This document shows positions 1 through 6,774 of a stretch of DNA of 46,721 nt, one piece after another. The notes below the pieces were generated by a model. It was not told the DNA's origin. It was given only the letters and a program-made list of their open reading frames with translations, and did not search any database. The position numbers and the translations under genes were made by a program. The stretch is from the NCBI GenBank assembly GCA_031553885.1, contig JAVBKV010000062.1, positions 1 through 46,721 of the forward strand, given 5' to 3'. This DNA comes from JAVBKV01 sp031553885 (GTDB lineage: Bacteria; Bacteroidota; Bacteroidia; Bacteroidales; Azobacteroidaceae). Each line of letters opens with the position of its first letter. The first letter of the stretch is position 1.

Positions 1-60
1 CTACAGCCTAAAGTATGCAAAAAAAGGGAGATAAAAGGAATGTAATAACCTGAAAACAGA

Positions 61-114
61 AATAGTCGAAAAAAAAGCATGAATGATGAATCTATTGCTC
101 TTTTTTCGACTATT
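61..114 (-). terminator. hairpin terminator after the SGNH gene
   Basis: A 14-bp perfect inverted repeat (61-74 with 101-114, AATAGTCGAAAAAA and its complement) lies just downstream of the stop codon of the minus-strand SGNH gene. The stem has an A/T tract on either side of its loop, so it could act in both directions. Positions 1-60 hold no recognisable gene. Confidence 0.5.
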
Positions 115-125
115 TTATTGGTCTT

Positions 126-836
126 TTAGCGAATTGGCCTAATTAATTTCTTTAAATAATTGGGATATCCACCTGCCGTAATGCTGTCGCCAAAACAAAC
201 GATCCGGTCGGTTGGCAGATTATTTTGAACAATGCATTCGTAAATAGCAATGGCCATTACCCGGTATCCATCGCCGGTAGGGTGTATGCCGTCGGTCTTA
301 TTGCTGTTGGCAACGTTCTGAATCAGGCTGCTGGGGGCTTCGCCGACATTTCCTACTGCATCGAAAATATGGTGAATGTCCACCAGGGTCAGTTTATATT
401 CTTCCGCCAGTTTTTTAATCAGTTTGTTAACTTCTGCCATCCGGGCTACGTATCCTTCCGGTTCGTAGAATTCTTTTTTATGCCGGGTGAGCAGGTAAGG
501 TTCATATCCGGGAGGAATGGTCATCAAAATAAGTTGGCTTCCTACTCCCTGTATTTTTTCGATGATGGTGCGCATGTTTTTTTCATACTGGGGCAACGGA
601 ATGTGTTTCTGGCTGTTCATGTCGTTGGTTCCCGCCATGAATATTGTTAACTTGGGGCGGTGTGCCAGGCAGTCTTTATCGATACGGGCCAGCATATTGG
701 CCGTATTATTTCCGCCGACTCCGGCATTGATAAATAATCGTTCGTTTTCCGGATCCTGGGCGAACAGATTTTTTCCGGATCCTGATAATAAGAGGGACGC
801 TACTGCGGCTGTTTTCAAGAATTGTCTTCGATACAT
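126..836 (-). CDS. secreted SGNH/GDSL-family hydrolase, apparently circularly permuted
   Basis: 236 residues, probably an exported esterase or carbohydrate deacetylase. It starts with MYRRQFLK, a twin-arginine-like signal, and cleavage is likely after FAQ (residue 27). All four SGNH blocks are visible but in an unusual order: block II INAGVGGN (about 36-43), block III GTNDM (69-73), block V DGIHPTG (182-188, Asp182/His185), and only then block I CFGDSITAGG (214-223, Ser218) near the C-terminus. In ordinary family members block I is the first strand. The stop follows the block I helix directly, so this is not the start of a second domain. Substrate cannot be predicted. It is transcribed alone, towards the window start. 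Confidence 0.85.
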   Translation of the reverse strand: MYRRQFLKTAAVASLLLSGSGKNLFAQDPENERLFINAGVGGNNTANMLARIDKDCLAHRPKLTIFMAGTNDMNSQKHIPLPQYEKNMRTIIEKIQGVGSQLILMTIPPGYEPYLLTRHKKEFYEPEGYVARMAEVNKLIKKLAEEYKLTLVDIHHIFDAVGNVGEAPSSLIQNVANSNKTDGIHPTGDGYRVMAIAIYECIVQNNLPTDRIVCFGDSITAGGYPNYLKKLIRPIR

Positions 837-862
837 AAGGGTTTATTTTTAGGTTACAAAGA

Positions 863-870
863 CAAAGATA
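863..870 (-). promoter_or_regulatory. candidate -7 element for the SGNH gene
   Basis: TATCTTTG on the minus strand matches the Bacteroidota -7 consensus TAnnTTTG and lies 26 bases upstream of the start codon. I see no good -33 TTTG at 19-20 bases. Confidence 0.35.
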
Positions 871-1014
871 AAATGAATTTTATTGTCGTATGTCATTTCT
901 GTCCTATTATTTCAAATGCAGGAGGTAAAGTATTTCATTATCGTCTTCCTTGGCCTGGTTGAATATTTTTATCAGTTTGGTGTTTTTTTTTTTCATAACC
1001 GCATCTGGTAAGAA

Positions 1015-1070
1015 TAAAAAAAATGGGAAGTTTCCTGATCAAGTATCAATTTATTCAGGAAGCTTCCCAT
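1015..1070 (-). terminator. intrinsic terminator of the M56 peptidase operon
   Basis: A 16-bp stem (1023-1038 with 1055-1070, one G.U pair) with a 16-base loop is followed on the minus strand by an 8-base T run. It sits 46 bases past the stop codon of the M56 gene. The rest of 837-1115 holds only the SGNH promoter region and AT-rich sequence. Confidence 0.75.
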
Positions 1071-1115
1071 ATATTTCATATATCGTTAGCAGAAGGTGGT
1101 GTAGTTGTCGTTTTC

Positions 1116-2831
1116 TTACTCTTCACTTCTTCTTTTTAATATTGGAGGAGGTGGTGGAGGAAGGGTATCCTTTGTAACTACGACTACGGGCTCATCCTTT
1201 ACAATTACTATTTCTTTGGTTTTCTTCTCATCCTTTTTTACTTTAGGTGGAGTGTATTTTACCGTTTCTTTTAATACGGGAACACTTACGATATCATCCT
1301 GGATATTTCCTCCCTGTTCCTTCATTATTGCGGGAGGAGTAAATTTAACCGTCTCTTTTAATCCGGGAGAGGTATTCTTCTTTGCTTGGGGTACCGGTTT
1401 GAAAACAGATGATTTGAATTTTTCTATTTTTTGATTGTTGAAAACAACCAAAACAGGTTCAGCTGATTCGTCCACCCTGAGTTTTTCTTTTGTTCCTCTT
1501 TTTTGTCGGGCTTGATCATCAAATTCTCCAATCATATTTAACAGCTGTTGAAGCTTTCCTGATGATTCTTTATATTCGATGGTAATAACGGTTGGGGAGA
1601 ATGTTCCTTGCATTATCTTGCTGTTTTCATATTTCTGGAGAGATTCTTTTATAACCGTACTCCCTTTTTCCATCGAGTATAATCCTTTTTGCGCAATTGT
1701 CACTTTCTTGTTTTGATGCCAGGTGCTGGCAACTACAATCATACTGTCTCCGGACAGAGCAATTAAGATTTCATTCAGATAATTACAATCAATTACCTTT
1801 GTTTGTCCATCGACTTTTTTGTCAAAATAATCTTTTGTCCATTTGCCGTCTTGCAAAATTGTTGTACCTTCGCTGTTGTTCAGCGATTCTTCCAGCCGGA
1901 TCATTTCCGGTAGGGCAAAGGCCTGCAGTACGACTGCCGCCAGCGGAACGAAAAGTAAAAGCCTGAACCGCGCCCGTTTTGTTGATTTTCTTTTTAACAT
2001 CATAGTAATTCTGTTTTTAATTTTACTGTGATTGAAGCTGTTGGCAATAGCGTAGGACCTTGCGCCAACAGCTTTTTTCACGAGCAATAGTTGATATTGA
2101 GTTGCATCGATGCCTTGTTGAAGAACGCCGTTATCGGCTTCGTATTCATGAACGTCCTGTAATTCCCTTTTCAATAGCCAGACGACCGGATTAAACCAGT
2201 GAATCAGGATAAGCACTTCCATGAAAAGCAGGTCTATGGAGTGTTTCTTTTGGGCATGAATCCGTTCATGAGTCAGTATTTCATTCGAATTCTGGTAGTA
2301 ATCAGTTTCACTGAGTACAATATAGGACCCGAAGCTGAACGGACAAATTTTCTGTCCGGTCAGGACGATCGAGTAGGGGCTTTCCTGTATTTTCCGGCCC
2401 TTACGGATCAACCGGATCATCTTAATAATGGAGATACTTAATGTAATCAGCGTAATCAACGCTCCTATACCATAAAAAACACCAATGGCTTTCGTTTTCC
2501 ACGGATTGGAACCCGTGGCTATTGACATTCGTCCGCTCTGCGGACGTGTGGTGAGTACGATTTCTTCCATTTTTTCATTCTCTTCATTTCCTTCATTTTT
2601 TTCATTTACCTCCATGAGCATTTTCAGGCTCATAATCGGTTGCTGGATGATGGTCTTTTCTTTTGTTTGAAGGGTGATCAGGGGAAGAATGGTACAAATG
2701 GTTATACCGGTCAACAGTACAAACCGGTTAAAATGGAAGAACGTTTCCCGGCTTAACAGCACTTTGAAAAACAAGTAGAACAAGATAAGACAAAGTGAGG
2801 ACTTGATCAGGTATAGAAAGAAGACTCCCAT
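1116..2831 (-). CDS. BlaR1-like M56 family membrane metallopeptidase with Pro-rich tail
   Basis: 571 residues. Hydrophobic segments near 5-25, 38-52, 114-140 and 281-306 frame an M56 peptidase domain with HERIH (188-192) and a downstream EYEAD (229-233), the gluzincin zinc-site pattern of BlaR1/MecR1. The penicillin-binding sensor domain of true BlaR1 is absent. Instead, a periplasmic tail carries two copies of an LKETVK(F/Y)TPP motif (about 461 and 490) and ends in a run of six prolines. By family analogy it senses an envelope signal and cleaves the neighbouring BlaI-type repressor. Its start codon directly abuts the repressor's stop codon (0-base gap), so the two are translationally coupled. 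The inducing signal is unknown, and nothing here points to beta-lactam resistance. Confidence 0.85.
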   Translation of the reverse strand: MGVFFLYLIKSSLCLILFYLFFKVLLSRETFFHFNRFVLLTGITICTILPLITLQTKEKTIIQQPIMSLKMLMEVNEKNEGNEENEKMEEIVLTTRPQSGRMSIATGSNPWKTKAIGVFYGIGALITLITLSISIIKMIRLIRKGRKIQESPYSIVLTGQKICPFSFGSYIVLSETDYYQNSNEILTHERIHAQKKHSIDLLFMEVLILIHWFNPVVWLLKRELQDVHEYEADNGVLQQGIDATQYQLLLVKKAVGARSYAIANSFNHSKIKNRITMMLKRKSTKRARFRLLLFVPLAAVVLQAFALPEMIRLEESLNNSEGTTILQDGKWTKDYFDKKVDGQTKVIDCNYLNEILIALSGDSMIVVASTWHQNKKVTIAQKGLYSMEKGSTVIKESLQKYENSKIMQGTFSPTVITIEYKESSGKLQQLLNMIGEFDDQARQKRGTKEKLRVDESAEPVLVVFNNQKIEKFKSSVFKPVPQAKKNTSPGLKETVKFTPPAIMKEQGGNIQDDIVSVPVLKETVKYTPPKVKKDEKKTKEIVIVKDEPVVVVTKDTLPPPPPPILKRRSEE

Positions 2832-3194
2832 TTATTTTTTCTGATTATTAATTTTTTGAATCAGTTCCTGCAGTTCATCAATGGAGATATTCTCTTCCTC
2901 GATCAGTGTCGATACGACCCGGGTATAGGAGTTGTTGAAGTATTTGGAGATAACTCCTTTTAATGTTTTTTTCCGGTAGTCGTCTTCGGAAACAAGAGAG
3001 TGATATTGATAGGTATTTCCATAGGGGGTATATCCGATGTAGCCTTTTTCTTCCAATCCCCGGACAATCGTGGAAAGCGTATTGTAATGAGGCTTGGGTT
3101 CTTCGTATTCGTCCATTAATTGTTTGACGAATAAAGGGCCTTTTTCCCAGAAAAAGCCCATGATTTCTTCCTCTTTTGCTGTAAGTTGCTTCAT
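2832..3194 (-). CDS. BlaI/MecI-family transcriptional repressor
   Basis: 120 residues from the ATG at 3194; a TTG further upstream at 3215 would lie almost on the predicted transcription start, so it is not chosen. The winged-helix domain starts MKQLTAKEEEIMGFFW and shows the typical PHYNTLSTIVRGLEEKGYI recognition region, followed by a C-terminal dimerisation helix region. Family members bind inverted repeats at their own promoter and are inactivated by proteolysis triggered by the M56 partner encoded next. Gene order repressor then peptidase on the minus strand fits this. Confidence 0.9.
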   Translation of the reverse strand: MKQLTAKEEEIMGFFWEKGPLFVKQLMDEYEEPKPHYNTLSTIVRGLEEKGYIGYTPYGNTYQYHSLVSEDDYRKKTLKGVISKYFNNSYTRVVSTLIEEENISIDELQELIQKINNQKK

Positions 3195-3224
3195 GGTACG
3201 ATTTATATGATTCAATTCATGCCA

Positions 3225-3257
3225 CGAATGTAACTATTTTTTTTAGTTTATCAACTA
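3225..3257 (-). promoter_or_regulatory. promoter with overlapping dyad for the BlaI/M56 operon
   Basis: On the minus strand a -33 TTG (3252-3254) is separated by exactly 19 bases from TACATTCG (3225-3232), an imperfect TAnnTTTG. The dyad TAGTTTATCAACTA (3244-3257, arms TAGTT/AACTA) covers the -33 element, and a further AGTT follows at 3266-3269. This is a plausible autorepression operator for the BlaI protein; the link is inferred from position. Confidence 0.5.
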
Positions 3258-3304
3258 TGAGTTTTAGTTATTGTTCTGTTTTAGCAATATTTAACATATT
3301 TATT

Positions 3305-3676
3305 TTATAATATGCAAAAATCTCCTCTTATGATCAACTCATCTTCGTTAGTAAGATGGATCTCGTAATATCCTTTGTCATGTTCGGATAAATTGATGTA
3401 ACGGCACAATGAGGGCACCGTCTGCATCATCTCGCTAAAAATCAGTTCTTCCTGATCATTCCGGACTTTAACATGTACGTCATTTACCTCCATGAAAAAA
3501 CGGAGTTCTAATGTTTTTGTTTGTTGATCGACATAAGCACGAACGAATCTATTGACCTTTCCGTATGAAGAATTACTGCCCATATTTAATTCGACTTCAT
3601 TCCTAGCTTCTTCTCTGGACGAAAAATTTGAAGAAGCTGTTAATGATAATCGCGATAATAATACTTTTAGATTCAT
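3305..3676 (-). CDS. DUF3244-like small protein
   Basis: 123 residues. The C-terminal 75 residues have the beta-sandwich pattern of DUF3244 (short strands, an internal VHVKVRNDQEELIF segment, then GYYEIHLTNEDELIIRGDF). The same pattern is found in the protein at 11719-12207, and both N-termini share MN(L/V)KVL(L/I)S. Many DUF3244 proteins are secreted, but no convincing hydrophobic signal segment is present here. Function unknown. It lies 110 bases upstream of the BlaI/M56 operon on the same strand. Confidence 0.65.
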   Translation of the reverse strand: MNLKVLLSRLSLTASSNFSSREEARNEVELNMGSNSSYGKVNRFVRAYVDQQTKTLELRFFMEVNDVHVKVRNDQEELIFSEMMQTVPSLCRYINLSEHDKGYYEIHLTNEDELIIRGDFCIL

Positions 3677-3741
3677 AATGACTAAAATGAAAATTTACAC
3701 AAGTAAGACGTATGTATATGCACTTCCTTAATTATAGAATA

Positions 3742-3749
3742 CAAAAGTA
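3742..3749 (-). promoter_or_regulatory. candidate -7 element for the DUF3244-like gene
   Basis: TACTTTTG on the minus strand matches TAnnTTTG, 66 bases upstream of the start. The surrounding 3677-3900 is AT-rich and holds no gene. Confidence 0.35.
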
Positions 3750-3900
3750 ACCAAACTTCTTAAGAATTGTTCTCAATTGAAGAAAATAAAATCTCAATTG
3801 TTAAAAAATAACAATCTGATTATCAATGTGTTGAAAATGTTAAAAAAGGAATTTTCTCAATTTCGGAGAAATCTGCTAAAAAAAGAATAAAAGGTTGATT

Positions 3901-5475
3901 TTAAAATCCAAAATCATCCACCTCGAAATGTTTAATTTCTTCTTCTTCCGGCTTTCGGGAGGATTGGTGAGTTTCATTTGCGAGTACATTGATGGCTCTT
4001 ACCGGGCGCACCGGACAGATGTATTCACATCCGCCGCAACCGACACAGAGGTCTGCCGTAACTTCCGGAAGTCTGAGTCCGTCTTTGTAGGGCATCATTT
4101 TTACAGCCTGGGTCGGACAATGTTCCGAACATGCTCCACAATCCGTACCTTCCGTGTGGACAATACAAAGGTTTTTTTCAAATTGTGCAATTCCGACCTG
4201 AGTCGTTTTCTTTTTTTCGATGGTCAGGTTATGAACAATTGCATTATTGGGACAAACCTGGGAGCAGATTGTACATTCGAAATTACAGTATGCATTTTTG
4301 TAAACCATGTGAGGTTTAAATGCATATCCCAGTCCGAAGGTGAAACCTGCAGGATGGAGGATTTGTTGGGGACAATGGGTGACACAAAGGTGGCAAGCTG
4401 TACATTTTTCCTTGAAATGATCCAGGCTTAAGGATCCCGGAGGGGTAATCGGGGTTAGTTTCGTACTATCTTTGGGCCTTGAGTCGGCCCAGGCCGGAAT
4501 GACCGGAAGTGTTGCAACCAAAGCAGTTCCGGTAGTCAGGAAGGTACGCCGGCTGAAGCCGGTACCGGATTTAACCGATAAATCGGCTTGAATGGTAGAA
4601 TCGATCTCAATTCTTTTTTGTATTTTCTTTTTCCATCCGAATTCATATCCAATGGCTTGTTGTTTGCAGCGGGACAGGCAGTTGTAGCAGGTAACGCAGC
4701 GACTAGTGTCTATGCGGATTTGTTGGCTGTCGATGCATTCTGATTTGCAGGCTTTAGCACAGGCCCCGCAATGATTACAGCGGGATTCATCCATCCGGAT
4801 ACGGAACATGGAAAATCGGGATAGTAACCCCAATAGAGATCCTACCGGACAGATTGTATTACAAAATAATCGTCCCCGAAAAAACGAAAGAATGCCAGTT
4901 GTAAGCAACGCGATACCGGCTATAATGAGAGAAAGAGTTGTAATTGTATAAACGGAAACATGATAAAAGTTAAAATTTCCGGCTTTGACAGCTCCCCAAT
5001 TAATCAGATTGTTTCCCCACATGACCAGAGGACGAAATAGATTGGTGGCGATCCTTCCGAAATTACTGTACGGATCTAATAAGAGAAGAGGTGTTATTAT
5101 TCCGAAAGCAAATAGAATAGCACAAATTCCAAGGATTCCGTAACGCAGGTAATTCTTTGGCTTAGCATACTGAAACCAGCGTTTTTTCTTGTTTTTCTTT
5201 TGTCCGCGCCGGGAAAACCGGTTGATGATATCCTGCATGACTCCAAGAGGACAGATCACGGAGCAGTAGATACGTCCGAACAGGATTGTCAGCAGAAAAA
5301 GGAAAGCTATGATTCCAATACTTCCGGCCAGCATAGCAGGGACAACCTGAATTTTTAACAGGTGGCTCAGTTGATCGGGCATAACATCTGCGAAATCGCA
5401 AAAAAACAATAATATCGGAATAAAAAACAACAGAGCAACGGATGCTCTTGCTGTTTTTAAGAAAGAACTATTCAT
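3901..5475 (-). CDS. membrane polyferredoxin, NapH-NapG-like fusion
   Basis: 524 residues. The N-terminal half (1-220) has about five membrane helices and two CxxxCP motifs (C71/C75 and C205/C209) as in NapH/MauN/NosR-type quinol-linked proteins. Two [4Fe-4S] motifs follow (Cys 233/236/239/243 and 260/263/266/270). A twin-arginine-like segment FSRRTFLTTG with a hydrophobic stretch (307-325) is then followed by four more cysteine clusters (from 358, 397, 437/446 and 477), the arrangement of NapG. The single chain therefore looks like NapH joined to NapG, able to carry electrons from the quinone pool across the membrane through six or more Fe-S centres. No NapA nitrate reductase is nearby, so the acceptor is unknown. 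The DUF362 gene lies 101 bases upstream, probably in one operon. Confidence 0.85.
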   Translation of the reverse strand: MNSSFLKTARASVALLFFIPILLFFCDFADVMPDQLSHLLKIQVVPAMLAGSIGIIAFLFLLTILFGRIYCSVICPLGVMQDIINRFSRRGQKKNKKKRWFQYAKPKNYLRYGILGICAILFAFGIITPLLLLDPYSNFGRIATNLFRPLVMWGNNLINWGAVKAGNFNFYHVSVYTITTLSLIIAGIALLTTGILSFFRGRLFCNTICPVGSLLGLLSRFSMFRIRMDESRCNHCGACAKACKSECIDSQQIRIDTSRCVTCYNCLSRCKQQAIGYEFGWKKKIQKRIEIDSTIQADLSVKSGTGFSRRTFLTTGTALVATLPVIPAWADSRPKDSTKLTPITPPGSLSLDHFKEKCTACHLCVTHCPQQILHPAGFTFGLGYAFKPHMVYKNAYCNFECTICSQVCPNNAIVHNLTIEKKKTTQVGIAQFEKNLCIVHTEGTDCGACSEHCPTQAVKMMPYKDGLRLPEVTADLCVGCGGCEYICPVRPVRAINVLANETHQSSRKPEEEEIKHFEVDDFGF

Positions 5476-5576
5476 AATGGGAGTCCTCGTTACTTTTTAC
5501 AAATTACAATCGGGATACTTACAATTCAATAATTCCTGGTTTGTAAGTCGTAATTGGTAGTATGTATCGATTTTAT

Positions 5577-6524
5577 TTAAATTTTAATTCGTTTTATATT
5601 GAGTTTGTCGATATCCTGGGTGCCGATTTTTAGTTTTTCTCCATTGGCGATGTGTCCGACCGTTTCGATATCCATTTTTTCTACCTGATTGAAAAGCTTG
5701 ATTGCAGCTACATCTGCAGCTACCATATCGCTGGAAACGATCAGGGACTTCAATACTGCAGTATCGGAGACTGATCTGCCCTGAGGACCATGCTTGCGCA
5801 TACAGCGGTAAGCATCAACAATATTCAGAGCGGGTTTTTTCTCCCATGTACAGACATCAGCAATGCATTGCTGCAGATCATTCTGGTGGAAAAATCCCCT
5901 GTCCCAGACAATTCCCATGTAATTTTTCATGGCAATTGACATTTTGGCACCTCCGTGATTTTTCAGAACCGGAACATTGAACCATATATCTGCTTCAATC
6001 AATGCCTGGTGAACTTTAGCAGATTTGAGTTTAACTCCTTTGGGAAGGCTTACTTCTTTATAATAAACCTCGTCATTGCCTGGGAGTACAGTTGCGCCTG
6101 CTTCCTTAGCTGCTTTTTCAATACCGCTGCTTTCGTAACATTTTTGCCAGTTATCGCACGTATGGTCGAATACGGTTACTTTTTTTGCTCCGGCATCCAA
6201 GCATTTCTTAATCAACGCTCTGATCAATTCAGGATTGGTGTTGGCTGCAAAATCCGGTTTTTTGTCCCAACCGATATTAGGCTTAATAACAACGTTTTGT
6301 CCTTTTTTAACATAGTTGCCGATTCCACCTAATGCTTCCAGCGCTTTATCCAGCATCTCAGCCGGTTCTCCGCCCATTACGGCTACCATGTCGGGTGCTG
6401 CATTTACCATCATGGTGTTGGTTTTCAAAGCAGCCTGCAACTGATCGAAGTTTAATGTTGCTGCAATACCTGCAAGAGCGCTTGTTTTTATAAAGTCACG
6501 ACGTTTCATAAGAATATCATTCAT
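5577..6524 (-). CDS. DUF362 domain protein with Tat-like signal
   Basis: About 316 residues from the ATG at 6524 (alternative ATG at 6509 directly before KRRDFIK; a TTG at 6542 is less likely). It has a twin-arginine-like signal MKRRDFIKTSALAG, then a DUF362 domain with VVIKPNIGWDKKP, a VFDHTCDNW segment and VPVLKNHGGAKMSIAMKNYMG, the family's conserved core. DUF362 proteins are often paired or fused with ferredoxin modules, but their reaction is not established. Pairing with the downstream polyferredoxin suggests a periplasmic redox role; that is inference. Confidence 0.85.
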   Translation of the reverse strand: MNDILMKRRDFIKTSALAGIAATLNFDQLQAALKTNTMMVNAAPDMVAVMGGEPAEMLDKALEALGGIGNYVKKGQNVVIKPNIGWDKKPDFAANTNPELIRALIKKCLDAGAKKVTVFDHTCDNWQKCYESSGIEKAAKEAGATVLPGNDEVYYKEVSLPKGVKLKSAKVHQALIEADIWFNVPVLKNHGGAKMSIAMKNYMGIVWDRGFFHQNDLQQCIADVCTWEKKPALNIVDAYRCMRKHGPQGRSVSDTAVLKSLIVSSDMVAADVAAIKLFNQVEKMDIETVGHIANGEKLKIGTQDIDKLNIKRIKI

Positions 6525-6693
6525 TTTATTTTGAGAGGACAATATTACATCTTTTATTTGAGAATGAAAAGAAATAATGGTTTAAATCAACTGCGTTAAA
6601 ACATGTTAATCAAAAAGTGCTTTTTTATTTATGCAATAGTTCCTTTTTGAAAAAGAAAAAGGGAAAAATGATAATTTCTTATTGAAAAACCGA

Positions 6694-6720
6694 TTGGCAT
6701 GCATATAATTTTTATATTTG
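6694..6720 (+). promoter_or_regulatory. candidate promoter for the GH95 gene
   Basis: TATATTTG at 6713-6720 is a full TAnnTTTG match. The nearest -33 TTG is at 6694-6696, with a short 16-base spacer. The start codon is 54 bases downstream of the -7 element. Confidence 0.45.
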
Positions 6721-6774
6721 TAAATACATTATTTTTATAATTACGGTTACTATTCAATTGAAAATGTTACGACC

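Noticed and set aside
126..260. C-terminal GDSL block as the start of a second, truncated SGNH domain
   Set aside because: The N-terminal part lacks its own block I, and the frame stops right after the block I helix, so a single permuted domain explains the data better.
225..852. Plus-strand open frames across the SGNH gene
   Set aside because: They are antisense shadows of the SGNH hydrolase, whose motifs on the minus strand are unambiguous.
1116..3194. Beta-lactam resistance operon
   Set aside because: The BlaR1-like protein lacks a penicillin-binding sensor domain and no beta-lactamase or mecA is nearby; the same holds for the pair at 41078-43125.
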